NCBI GenBank assembly: GCA_017540915.1
Contig: JAFYAD010000111.1
Coordinates: 1 to 7,842, forward strand
Source: Lachnospiraceae bacterium
Lineage (GTDB): Bacteria; Bacillota_A; Clostridia; Lachnospirales; Lachnospiraceae
Length of the DNA: 7,842 bases
Reading direction: 5' to 3'
This document shows, one piece after another, positions 1 through 6,643 of this stretch. The notes under the pieces are model-generated. The model was not told where the DNA came from and searched no databases. It saw only the letters and a list, made by a program, of their open reading frames with translations. Every line of letters begins with the position of its first letter. Position 1 is the stretch's first letter. Made by a program: the position numbers and the translations under genes.

Positions 1-10
1 AAAAATTTTC

Positions 11-39
11 TTGACAATATATATTGTGCGAAATATAAT
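11..39 (+). promoter_or_regulatory. Consensus sigma-A promoter of the nitroreductase operon
   Basis: TTGACA at 11-16 and TATAAT at 34-39 are both exact consensus hexamers with an exact 17-bp spacer. Transcription should begin near 46, giving a leader of about 96 nt before the nitroreductase start at 142. A promoter this strong usually needs a repressor, and a palindrome lies in its spacer (separate entry). The leader has two very short inverted repeats (GGTT/AACC at 63-76, ACAG/CTGT at 81-94), too weak to call as regulatory structures. Confidence 0.85.
14..27. promoter_or_regulatory. Putative repressor operator (perfect palindrome in promoter spacer)
   Basis: ACAATAT followed directly by ATATTGT is a perfect 14-bp palindrome. 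It overlaps the last three bases of the -35 box and fills most of the spacer. A dimeric repressor bound here would block RNA polymerase, as MarR- and TetR-type regulators commonly do at flavin-reductase genes. No regulator gene is in the window, so the regulator's identity is unknown. AT-only palindromes also arise by chance, although the C/G pair at each end and the placement argue for function. Confidence 0.5.
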
Positions 40-141
40 TTTACAAAAGATAAAGCACAAAAGGTTAGTTACAACCATAGACAGCAATATCTGTTTCAGG
101 ATGATGCGCAGTTGAAAACAAACATTATGTGAGGTGAAAAA

Positions 142-960
142 ATGAACGATCTTATCAGGATTATCAAGAGCAGAAAAAGCATACGTACATTTGACGGAAA
201 CATATTAAACTATGAGCACTTGAAGGCTTTGGAAGAGTATATGAAGGATATTCCGAACCCTGTTGACATTCCGGTGGAATTTGTTATGCTGGATGCGAAA
301 GAGCATGGTCTTTCCAGTCCTGTTCTGTCGGGAGAGAGATTATATGTGACTGGCAAGGTTGAGAAAAAACCTTATGCCGATGTAGCTTTTGGATATTCCT
401 TTGAAAAGCTGGTTTTATATGCATGGTCTCTCGGGATAGGAACGGTCTGGATAGGTGGGACCATGAAGAGGGAGCTTTTTGAAAAGGCTGTGGGACTTAA
501 GAGCGGCGAGATGATGCCATGCATCAGTCCGCTTGGGTATCCGGCTGAGAAGAAATCTCTTAAAGAGACTATGATGCGAAAAGGTGTAGGAGCTGATTCA
601 CGTATTTCGCAGGCTAAGCTGTTCTTTGAAGAAGAGTGGGGACAGGCTCTTAATCCCGATGATGTCATGTCGGAAGTTCTTGACATGGTGAGATGGGCGC
701 CGTCAGCGATAAATAAGCAGCCGTGGAGAATCGTGCACAGGGATGGTGCTTATCACTTTTATGAGAAGAAGGATCGTGGTTATAGCAGTGATGCGACCGG
801 TGATATGCAAAAGATCGATGTGGGAATAGCGTTGTGCCATTTCATTATGGGACTGGAGTATAAAGGCAGGAAGGCTGAAGTCAAGATACAGGATCCGGGA
901 ATAAAGATTCCCGCAGATGCGGAGTATATTGTAAGTGTTATGGATGTAAAAACAGAGTAA
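142..960 (+). CDS. Nitroreductase family protein (TM1586-type, FMN-dependent)
   Basis: This 272-residue cytosolic protein belongs to the nitroreductase fold of the TM1586 type, in which the two halves of one chain correspond to the two lobes of the flavin site. Family members bind FMN and use NAD(P)H to reduce nitro compounds, quinones or other electron acceptors; the natural substrate cannot be read from the sequence. The N-terminal phosphate-contacting motif RKSIRTF is at residues 11-17. The segment GYSFEKLVLYAWSLGIGTVW (84-103) is the usual core helix and strand. The second signature RWAPSAINKQPWR is at 184-196. There is no signal peptide. GAGGTG at 131-136 lies 5 nt before the ATG and fixes the start. 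The flavodoxin gene follows after 29 bp, so the two are probably co-transcribed from the promoter at 11-39. Family assignment is firm; substrate is unknown. Confidence 0.87.
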   Translation: MNDLIRIIKSRKSIRTFDGNILNYEHLKALEEYMKDIPNPVDIPVEFVMLDAKEHGLSSPVLSGERLYVTGKVEKKPYADVAFGYSFEKLVLYAWSLGIGTVWIGGTMKRELFEKAVGLKSGEMMPCISPLGYPAEKKSLKETMMRKGVGADSRISQAKLFFEEEWGQALNPDDVMSEVLDMVRWAPSAINKQPWRIVHRDGAYHFYEKKDRGYSSDATGDMQKIDVGIALCHFIMGLEYKGRKAEVKIQDPGIKIPADAEYIVSVMDVKTE

Positions 961-989
961 ATACAATACTGTGTTAAGGAGATAAAGAG

Positions 990-1415
990 ATGAAATATGC
1001 TGTAAGATACTATACAAAAACAGGAAACACAAAAAGGCTGGCTGAAGCTGTGGCAAAAGAACTCGGGGTGGAGGCACTCCCTATTAGTACTCCGATCGAA
1101 GAAAAAGTGGATGTTCTTTTTCTTGGGAATTCGTACTATGCGTTCAGTATCGACCCTGAGGTGAGAAGCTTTGTGGCTTCATTGGATAAGGAGAAGGTAG
1201 GGAAGATTGTCAACTTCGGTTCGGCAGCGATGCTGAATTCAACCTATAAAAAGGTAAAGGCGGAAGCTGATAAGGTGGGTATCCCCATGCTTGATAAAGA
1301 ATTTCACTGTAAGGGTGAATTCAAGGGAATACACAAGGGCAGACCGAACGAAGATGACATTAAGGCGGCTATGGAGTTCACCCGAAAGATAAGAGATGGT
1401 GCTGTTTTTATTTAG
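990..1415 (+). CDS. Short-chain flavodoxin family protein
   Basis: This 141-residue protein has the size and layout of a short-chain flavodoxin, a soluble one-FMN electron carrier. The phosphate-binding loop is TKTGNTKRLA at residues 9-18, after the first beta strand (KYAVRYY). A second strand, VDVLFLGNSYYAF (40-52), leads into the loop that usually stacks on the isoalloxazine ring. The C-terminal part carries FHCKGEF (105-111) and HKGRPNEDD (115-123), typical of anaerobe flavodoxins of this type. AAGGAG at 976-981 lies 8 nt before the ATG. The gene sits 29 bp after a nitroreductase, so it may hand electrons to it or take them from it; that partnership is inferred from position only. The next gene begins 30 bp downstream. 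Confidence 0.87.
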   Translation: MKYAVRYYTKTGNTKRLAEAVAKELGVEALPISTPIEEKVDVLFLGNSYYAFSIDPEVRSFVASLDKEKVGKIVNFGSAAMLNSTYKKVKAEADKVGIPMLDKEFHCKGEFKGIHKGRPNEDDIKAAMEFTRKIRDGAVFI

Positions 1416-1445
1416 TGTTGTTGAAGTGAGGAAGGCATAGAAGAT

Positions 1446-2039
1446 ATGACCGAATTGTTTTTGTATGCTGTGATGATCCTGTTTGGTTTTGTGTTGATCG
1501 TAGGAATACCGTTTAACATTATCAAGTCGAAGGGTACCAATAAAAAAATAGTTATCATTGGAGATATTGTTCTGTTTGTTTTTGGGGTAGCTGTTCTGAT
1601 AATCTCGTTGCTGTACAGGAGCACTATTTCAAAAAATACCGGGGACAGCAAACTTGTTCAATATAGTTTTTTGGGCAGCATGACATATACCGGAGCAGAG
1701 AACGGATATTATACTTTAAATATTTCCGCTCTTATGGGAGGGTGGCAAATAGCCGTTCCGATGGACGATATCGAGCTGACAGCATCGGTAAAAGAAGGAA
1801 CCCGGGTTATCGTTGCATATAAGGATATCAATAAAGACAGCAGCAGATGGTTTGGTGACGAAAAAGAGAAGATCGGTTCAAATGAATACATAGTTGCGGA
1901 TAATGTTACAGGTATATTTCGTGACTATTCAAGCGAAGTTACGAATGCGCTGCTCATAGATATTATTATATTGTTTTTATTCAATTTTTCCGAGTTTATG
2001 ATAGTTCTGGAACAGCGGAAGAAAGCAAAAGATGTATAG
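1446..2039 (+). CDS. Unrecognised three-helix membrane protein with an external domain
   Basis: I do not recognise this 197-residue protein. Hydrophobic segments at about 4-25, 34-57 and 167-187 are probable membrane helices. Positive charges lie between helices 1 and 2 (KSKGTNKK, 27-34) and at the C terminus (RKKAKDV). By the positive-inside rule this places residues 58-166 outside the cell. That region is rich in likely beta strands (for example 84-105 and 119-126) and could be a small beta-barrel-like or DUF3592-like domain; this is a weak resemblance, not an assignment. GAGGAAGG at 1428-1435 lies 10 nt before the ATG, a little far but usable. The 30-bp gap from the flavodoxin gene and the terminator at 2048 suggest it is the last gene of the same transcript. 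A link to redox function is not shown by its own sequence. Confidence 0.72.
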   Translation: MTELFLYAVMILFGFVLIVGIPFNIIKSKGTNKKIVIIGDIVLFVFGVAVLIISLLYRSTISKNTGDSKLVQYSFLGSMTYTGAENGYYTLNISALMGGWQIAVPMDDIELTASVKEGTRVIVAYKDINKDSSRWFGDEKEKIGSNEYIVADNVTGIFRDYSSEVTNALLIDIIILFLFNFSEFMIVLEQRKKAKDV

Positions 2040-2047
2040 ATAACAAA

Positions 2048-2086
2048 AGTGTCAATGAGAATCAATCTCATTGACACTATTTATTT
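2048..2086. terminator. Bidirectional intrinsic terminator between convergent genes
   Basis: A perfect 13-bp stem (2048-2060 with 2066-2078, arms AGTGTCAATGAGA and TCTCATTGACACT) closes a 5-nt loop. On the + strand it is followed by a T-rich stretch (TATTTATTT, 2080-2086 and just beyond). On the - strand it is followed by TTTTG, from the A run at 2045-2048. It starts 8 nt after the stop of the membrane protein gene and 43 nt after the stop of the convergent beta-helix gene, so it can serve both. The stem is only moderately GC-rich. Confidence 0.85.
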
Positions 2087-2095
2087 AACAGCGAG

Positions 2096-2112
2096 CCGGT
2101 ATGGTATACCGG
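2096..2112 (-). repeat. Small hairpin after the stop of the beta-helix protein gene
   Basis: CCGGTAT (2096-2102) and ATACCGG (2106-2112) form a perfect 7-bp stem with a 3-nt loop, starting 9 nt after the stop codon at 2122-2124 on the - strand. No T run follows on the - strand, so it is not a terminator itself. It may protect the mRNA 3' end just before the shared terminator. Function is inferred from position only. Confidence 0.45.
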
Positions 2113-2121
2113 ACTTGATGT

Positions 2122-5100
2122 TTATAATCCGGGGAATCCGGGGATGTTTCCGCCGGGAGTCCACTGTGAGTTGCTGGAGTTTCCTGAAGCAGTGGAGGCG
2201 GTGGCGCTGGCTTTTTTATTTCCGCCTGAATATGAGTTGTATCTTCTGTCGTAGGTAACTCCCGTCATCTTCGGATTGGCCAGTGTTCCGCCGGTGTACA
2301 GATCATAGGAACTGCCGTTAGTGAGCTTCGGTGAAGCAAACATTATGAATGAAGCTGCTTTCGGCAATGATGCCGCTTCGAGGACATTTCCGCCTGCGTC
2401 CAGGATTCCGATGGAAGTGTTTGCGCTCAACGACAGAGCAGAAGAACTGCCTGACGAGCTTGAACCGCTAAATCCGCCGAATCCGCCGAAACCTCCGGAT
2501 CGTCCGGAAGAACCGAATGTCACAAACGGCTGTGTTGTGGATTTTGCGGAGGATGTTTCGCCCATCTCATCGCATCCTGCCAGGAATAATGTTGCGCCGT
2601 CGCCGATCACAAATTCGCCGTCCATATCAATGGGAGATTCTGAGCCTGAGCTCATGCCGTAGACTACTGTGGTGCCGCCATACGCGTAGAACGAACCGTT
2701 GCAGTCGATACCGTCGCCCATTGAGCTGTATGTTTTGGTGTACGTTGTACCGTCGGAGTTCTTAAGGCTGACGCTGTGAGTCGAGTCGTCACCTATCATG
2801 ACATTCAGGTATCCGCTGTAAACCGTTACCGAGTTTCCTGATTTCGATGTGGTTACCTTTACATATTTTTCTTCTTCTTCATCCTCATAGGTGTATACGG
2901 ATGTCTTTCCGGAAGCATTGATGCCGTCGTCATTGGTATATACGGAAACCACGGGACCTGTCGAGGAATTCTGTGTTCCGATGGTGACTGCAGGGGATTC
3001 CATGCCCTCGTATGAAGTCTTTACAGCCACATCGGCATTACCTGTTATGGTGATATCTTTTCCCGCGCTGATGCCGTCGTCGGATGCATAGATCGTGATG
3101 CTGCCTCCTGAGATGTTGACTGTGTTGTTGCTCTGGATGCCGTCCTCCGGTGCGCCGATTATGGTCTGGCTGTCGTTGCCGGAATTAAATTTGATACCTG
3201 TTGCTGTGGTGTTGATCTTAATGGTTCCGCCGGTTATGACTAGAGAGCCGGAAGCGGTCTGGGTGTAAGCAACACCTGCGGTATATGAGCTTCCATCCTC
3301 AACTGACTTGTAGGTGAAGGTCTTTTCCTTCGAGCCCGCTTTGATGCCTTTGTGGCTTCCGGTGTCATAAGTAACTGTTTCGGTCTTGACGGTGCCTGTT
3401 CCGCCGTTTCCTACGGTCACGATGGAGTTGGGGTAACTGCCGGATGAGGTGCCGACACTGTAGTACTGTGTTGCCGCATTCTCATATGCAGTTTCGATGG
3501 TGATGGCGCCGTTTGATATGGTGACATTTTCGCCTTGAATACCGTCACCGTAACAACCGGTGATAGTGGTGACGCCACCTGATATGATGACTGAGCCTGT
3601 GCCGTCGTCATTGGTGTTTGACGTCTTTGCAGTGCTGTCCACAGTTGTGCCTGCTTTTGCACGGATCGCATCGGAACCGGTGTTCATGATGTAATTGGTT
3701 CCGCCGGTTATCTCTATGACGGTACTGCTCAATCCGTCACCGTCGCACTTAGAGACAGTGAGCTCACCGCCGGTGATCCGGATGCCGTTGGATGTGGAGA
3801 TATTCTTTTTATCGTAGGAGCTTATCGCATCGTCATTATCACACTGTATGCATGTCTTACCACCACTTATGGTCACGACGGAGCTCTTTGACTTAATACC
3901 GTTTGAAAGAGTTGACGTGAGGGACAGCTCGCCGCCGGATATATTCACACCGCCGCTTGTACCCTTCAGGCAGCTTCCGTTAGAAGTGACAGAGATACTG
4001 CCGCTTTTAATATTGAGGGTTCCTTTGGTGGAAATACCGTCTGTTATGTCCTTGTCTTCATCATCCAATGCTTTCGCTTTATCAAGAGAGAGACTGTCAT
4101 TTACTACCAGCACGCCGTTGTTTTTTGAACTGATATTGAGGGTGCCCTTGGCATCCTGATATATGATGCCGGAAGCCGGTTTCGACGAATATGAGGCAGA
4201 GCCTTTCAAAAGATTGTCGCCGACTAACGTGATATCTGTGGTGATCGCATTTGTGATCTTTATGACAGGCTCGTCGCCTGTGAGACTGGAGTTGTCAATA
4301 TAAACATTATCCAAGGTTAAGCTGACATTCTCAGACGAACTTACGACAATATTGATCTTTTCGCCGTTTCCGGTTGCGGTGTATGAACCGCCGTTCTCAA
4401 TAGTGTATGTTCCGTTTTGAGGTGTGAGAGTGTTGCCGGATGAACTTGTTATACTAAACGCAGTGCTGCTCTTTTTCACATCATAGGATTTTATGGAAAG
4501 AGCACCGCTTGTGTCTGCAGCAGCCGGTGTCTGAGCGTCAGAACCGGTGTTTCCGGAGCTGCTATTTTTGTTCTGATTATTCGAACCTGAAGTGTTTGTG
4601 CCCGAATTAGAGCCGGAGCCTTGCGAGCCGGATCCGCTGCCTGAGGAGCTGCCGTTAGTTGTCCACTTGGCATACAGTATAAGATTAGAGGTTACCGGAG
4701 TGCTGAATGAGTATGATTTCGTGAGGGAGCTGTCCGTGTACCAGCCTGAAAAAACACAGCCTGTCTTTACCGGATCAGCCGGCTTCACAGCAGTTGAGCC
4801 ACCGGCTACTGTCTGGACTGCCACGTTGGTTCCGCCGTTGGTTATGAAATTAACCGTGTAATATGCCGAGGGATTGGTCGCTGTAACATCGTCCTGAGAT
4901 ACAGTGGCATCGGCTGGTTCGATAGCGTACACAAAGCTATTTATCTTTTTTGAATACTTTTTGGAGTTTAGCTGTTTTTTGGTGAGTGTCTTGTTCTTTT
5001 TGACTGCGATGATACGCAGAGTCTTTGTTTTGCTGATACTGATCTTTTTTGAGGAACCGCTGCTTATGACCTTGGAAGGCTTGAATTTTGCGGTGCCTAC

Positions 5101-5307
5101 AGTATAGTAGATCTTATAACCTTTCTTTGCCTTCACCTTTACGGTGATGGCGGAGTCGTAGGTTCCTGACGTGTGTGATACAACGTATTTTTTTGTTTTA
5201 ACTGCGGCCTGCACAGAGGTGTCGGCATACAAAAAAACGTTAGCGGTCATTGCTGCCACCAATATTAGAGACAGCAGTATCTTTGACCTCCTCAGAAGCT
5301 TTTTCAT
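2122..5307 (-). CDS. Secreted carbohydrate-binding beta-helix protein (Cthe_2159-like)
   Basis: This 1061-residue exported protein has several domains. Residues 1-34 are a signal peptide (KKLLRRSK, then a hydrophobic core, cleavage near VQA-A). Residues 37-130 resemble the chitobiase/hexosaminidase C-terminal domain (SGTYDSAITVKV, KIYYTVG, KTKTLRIIAVKK). Residues 149-216 are an InlB-type B repeat (YTVNFITNGG, FSGWYTD, LYAKW). Residues 217-268 are a Ser/Gly/Asn linker. From 269 to about 925 lies a long beta-helix with many ISGG/ITGG strands and turns such as DDGIS, GDGIQ and EDGIQ. This matches the Cthe_2159 family, whose Clostridium thermocellum founder binds cellulose and acidic sugars and has calcium sites. 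A Gly/Phe/Ser stretch (938-956) and a small C-terminal segment follow. No LPxTG, SLH or dockerin motif is seen. AAAGGAG (5317-5323 on the opposite strand) lies 9 nt before the ATG. Polysaccharide binding is inferred; no catalytic motif is recognised. Confidence 0.85.
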   Translation of the reverse strand: MKKLLRRSKILLSLILVAAMTANVFLYADTSVQAAVKTKKYVVSHTSGTYDSAITVKVKAKKGYKIYYTVGTAKFKPSKVISSGSSKKISISKTKTLRIIAVKKNKTLTKKQLNSKKYSKKINSFVYAIEPADATVSQDDVTATNPSAYYTVNFITNGGTNVAVQTVAGGSTAVKPADPVKTGCVFSGWYTDSSLTKSYSFSTPVTSNLILYAKWTTNGSSSGSGSGSQGSGSNSGTNTSGSNNQNKNSSSGNTGSDAQTPAAADTSGALSIKSYDVKKSSTAFSITSSSGNTLTPQNGTYTIENGGSYTATGNGEKINIVVSSSENVSLTLDNVYIDNSSLTGDEPVIKITNAITTDITLVGDNLLKGSASYSSKPASGIIYQDAKGTLNISSKNNGVLVVNDSLSLDKAKALDDEDKDITDGISTKGTLNIKSGSISVTSNGSCLKGTSGGVNISGGELSLTSTLSNGIKSKSSVVTISGGKTCIQCDNDDAISSYDKKNISTSNGIRITGGELTVSKCDGDGLSSTVIEITGGTNYIMNTGSDAIRAKAGTTVDSTAKTSNTNDDGTGSVIISGGVTTITGCYGDGIQGENVTISNGAITIETAYENAATQYYSVGTSSGSYPNSIVTVGNGGTGTVKTETVTYDTGSHKGIKAGSKEKTFTYKSVEDGSSYTAGVAYTQTASGSLVITGGTIKINTTATGIKFNSGNDSQTIIGAPEDGIQSNNTVNISGGSITIYASDDGISAGKDITITGNADVAVKTSYEGMESPAVTIGTQNSSTGPVVSVYTNDDGINASGKTSVYTYEDEEEEKYVKVTTSKSGNSVTVYSGYLNVMIGDDSTHSVSLKNSDGTTYTKTYSSMGDGIDCNGSFYAYGGTTVVYGMSSGSESPIDMDGEFVIGDGATLFLAGCDEMGETSSAKSTTQPFVTFGSSGRSGGFGGFGGFSGSSSSGSSSALSLSANTSIGILDAGGNVLEAASLPKAASFIMFASPKLTNGSSYDLYTGGTLANPKMTGVTYDRRYNSYSGGNKKASATASTASGNSSNSQWTPGGNIPGFPGL

Positions 5308-5377
5308 GGCAAGTTTCTCCTTTCTGGATTTGGCGCAGAAAACCGGAATGTGATGGTCTGCGCTGTTATCACGCCCT

Positions 5378-5407
5378 GTTATAGCGTATGAAAAACATCT
5401 GAGTCAC
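5378..5407 (-). promoter_or_regulatory. Candidate promoter for the beta-helix protein gene
   Basis: On the - strand, GTGACT (5402-5407, 4 of 6) and TATAAC (5378-5383, 5 of 6) are separated by 18 bp, giving a leader of about 64 nt. Alternatives in the same 165-bp gap are TTCACT (5456-5461) with CATAAT (5432-5437), also 18 bp apart, and an isolated TATACT (5408-5413). The sequence does not choose between them. No convincing terminator separates this gene from the lipid kinase upstream, so read-through is also possible. Confidence 0.25.
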
Positions 5408-5472
5408 AGTATACGGTCAGAATTTGGACATATTATGTTTGAAATGTGAAAAAAGAGTGAAAAAATTTTTCT

Positions 5473-6375
5473 TCAGGAATCTATCCCGGGGGTGGCTTTT
5501 ATGGTGACAGCTCTGCCGGATATGCCTATCTTTGCCTTTTTGTATGCACCGGCAAATTCTCCGTCGTTGGTCCACGGGATCTCCTCATCGGATTCTACCG
5601 AAACTTTTTCTACTTTTCGTTTTATCACGCAGGGTGCGTCTTCCCTTAATCCGGTCAGAACGCTCAGAACGTCACCTGCGGCAGCAAAATCGTCGATCTT
5701 TTTTATGAGGGTGACCTCAAATTTACCGTCGTTCAGAGAGATGTCTTTTCCTGTAATGCCCTTGATACCGCCGGCTGATGTGGCATTTGTGATCATGCCA
5801 TACAGGAAATCATCTTCGAGAACATCATCGTCAAGGGTGAATTTCACTCTGTAAGTGCGCAGGTTCGCCAGCTGTTTGATCTCTTCGATAAGGTAAGCCT
5901 GATGTCCCAGGATATTTTTGAGATCCTGAGGAGTGCTGTAGGAAACCTCGGTAAATGCGCCGAATGCTGCGATATATACAAAATTGAAATCGTTGAAATC
6001 TCCTATGTCTATCCGGTAGTCCTCACCGGTCACAGCGATCTTCGCTGCCTCTAAGATGGCGGAGGGCAGGCTTAAGCCCTGGGCAAAATCATTGGTACTG
6101 CCTGTGGGTATGTATCCTAAAACAGGTTTTTTGTCAAGCTTCATAAGCCCGTTGATGACCTCGTTTAACGTGCCGTCGCCGCCGCTGCATACCACATTGT
6201 CAAAGCGTTCGCCGCACTCAGCGACCTTTGCGGTAGCATCGCCACGGCATTGTGTCGGATACGCTACCACATCGAAGCCTTCCTTTACGAATATATCTAT
6301 TATGTCAGCAACATGGGCTTTAACAGTGGCCTTGCCTGAATGGGGGTTAAATATAAAAAGAAGTCTTTTTCTCAT
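5473..6375 (-). CDS. Diacylglycerol kinase / YegS-type lipid kinase
   Basis: This 300-residue protein is a soluble, membrane-associating lipid kinase of the DAGK catalytic family (DgkB/YegS/BmrU type), of normal length. Members transfer the ATP gamma-phosphate to a lipid hydroxyl, most often diacylglycerol to give phosphatidic acid for phospholipid recycling. NPHSGK is at residues 10-15, the nucleotide-binding GGDGTLNEV at 65-73, and PTGSTNDFA at 90-98. The conserved C-terminal WTNDGE (268-273) closes the active-site region. No membrane helix is seen. The nearest Shine-Dalgarno-like stretch, AAAGG, is 13 nt from the ATG, longer than usual; no in-frame start lies between them. The beta-helix protein gene follows on the same strand after 165 bp, and the GH5 gene is divergent. 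The exact lipid substrate cannot be told from sequence. Confidence 0.9.
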   Translation of the reverse strand: MRKRLLFIFNPHSGKATVKAHVADIIDIFVKEGFDVVAYPTQCRGDATAKVAECGERFDNVVCSGGDGTLNEVINGLMKLDKKPVLGYIPTGSTNDFAQGLSLPSAILEAAKIAVTGEDYRIDIGDFNDFNFVYIAAFGAFTEVSYSTPQDLKNILGHQAYLIEEIKQLANLRTYRVKFTLDDDVLEDDFLYGMITNATSAGGIKGITGKDISLNDGKFEVTLIKKIDDFAAAGDVLSVLTGLREDAPCVIKRKVEKVSVESDEEIPWTNDGEFAGAYKKAKIGISGRAVTIKATPGIDS

Positions 6376-6465
6376 AAACTGTGCACATCCTTTCTCTCGC
6401 TAAATGCTGTCGGTAAACGAATGGAAACATCTCAAACGATATTACAAAATGCGGGTTTGTGCAAG

Positions 6466-6471
6466 TATAAT
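6466..6471 (+). promoter_or_regulatory. Perfect -10 box just upstream of the large hairpin
   Basis: TATAAT is an exact consensus -10 hexamer. Transcription starting 6-8 nt downstream (6477-6479) would place the large hairpin (6481-6569) at the very 5' end of the RNA. The matching -35 is poor: TTACAA at 6442-6447 (3 of 6, 18-bp spacer) or ATTACA at 6441-6446 (4 of 6, 19-bp spacer), and there is no TG extension. It could be a weak or activator-dependent promoter, or simply AT-rich sequence. Confidence 0.35.
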
Positions 6472-6480
6472 TATTTACGT

Positions 6481-6569
6481 TACTGTTCGCAGCGAGTATC
6501 CGATATTCAGTCGGGTTTGCCTACAGGCAGTCACCCCAACCGAATATCGGATATTGACTGTGAATAGTA
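6481..6569. repeat. Long imperfect inverted repeat (89 nt)
   Basis: The outer arms 6481-6492 and 6558-6569 pair over 12 positions (two G-U as + strand RNA). A 2-by-2 internal loop follows, then 6495-6508 pairs with 6542-6555 over 14 positions, including the perfect 12-bp core TATCCGATATTC/GAATATCGGATA. Inside are a GT/AC pair and a GGG/CCC pair separated by single mismatches, then an internal loop, then TGCC-TACA-GGCA (6518-6529) with a 4-nt loop. In total about 35 pairs form. Three G-U pairs on the + strand are matched by three A-C mismatches that would become G-U on the - strand, so base-pair quality does not decide the transcribed strand. Only the + side has a T run after the stem. Confidence 0.9.
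6552..6565 (+). repeat. 14-bp direct repeat, copy 1
   Basis: TATTGACTGTGAAT lies within the right arm of the large hairpin and recurs exactly at 6671-6684, 119 bp further on. It contains TTGACT, a near-consensus -35 hexamer, but no good -10 lies at the right distance from this copy. Confidence 0.8.
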
Positions 6570-6643
6570 TTTTTTTTAAAGAATTCATGTAGAATAATTT
6601 ATGTTTTTTTAGAGTCTTTCACGTGCTATCTTCTTCTTACCGG

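Larger units (their letters stand above)
6477..6577 (+). ncRNA. Candidate small structured RNA (hairpin with U8 tail)
   Basis: Transcription from the -10 box at 6466-6471 would begin about 2-4 nt before the 89-nt hairpin, and the base of that hairpin is followed at once by eight T (6570-6577). The predicted product is about 100 nt, almost wholly base-paired, ending in the oligo-U expected of intrinsic termination. It matches no RNA family I recognise. Alternatives are a leader attenuator for the GH5 gene 175 bp further on, or a transposon-derived hairpin repeat whose T tail is fortuitous. Confidence 0.32.

Noticed and set aside
46..141. Riboswitch (for example FMN) in the nitroreductase leader
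   Set aside because: The leader is about 96 nt, AT-rich and has only 4-bp inverted repeats. None of the conserved FMN element or other known aptamer blocks are seen.
372..1077. - strand open frames opposite the nitroreductase and flavodoxin genes
   Set aside because: They lack ribosome binding sites and domains and lie opposite two genes with clear motifs.
2321..2662. + strand open frame rich in Pro/Glu opposite the beta-helix gene
   Set aside because: It is a shadow of the Gly/Ser-rich coding strand (Gly codons read backwards give Pro). Other + strand frames within 2122-5307 are rejected for the same reason.
2500..4100. Apparent DNA repeats such as GCCGTCGTC in the beta-helix gene
   Set aside because: They are explained by the repeated Asp-Asp-Gly-Ile turns and Ile-Ser-Gly-Gly strands of the protein. 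Their spacing is irregular and there is no CRISPR-like spacer pattern.
5440..5478. Possible terminator after the lipid kinase gene
   Set aside because: The A/T-rich stretch can only form an AAAAA/TTTTT-type pairing with mismatches. There is no GC-containing stem, so termination is not supported.
6340..6592. Two + strand open frames of 62-75 codons spanning the large hairpin
   Set aside because: They have no ribosome binding site, run through a palindromic sequence and a T run, and overlap the start of the lipid kinase gene.
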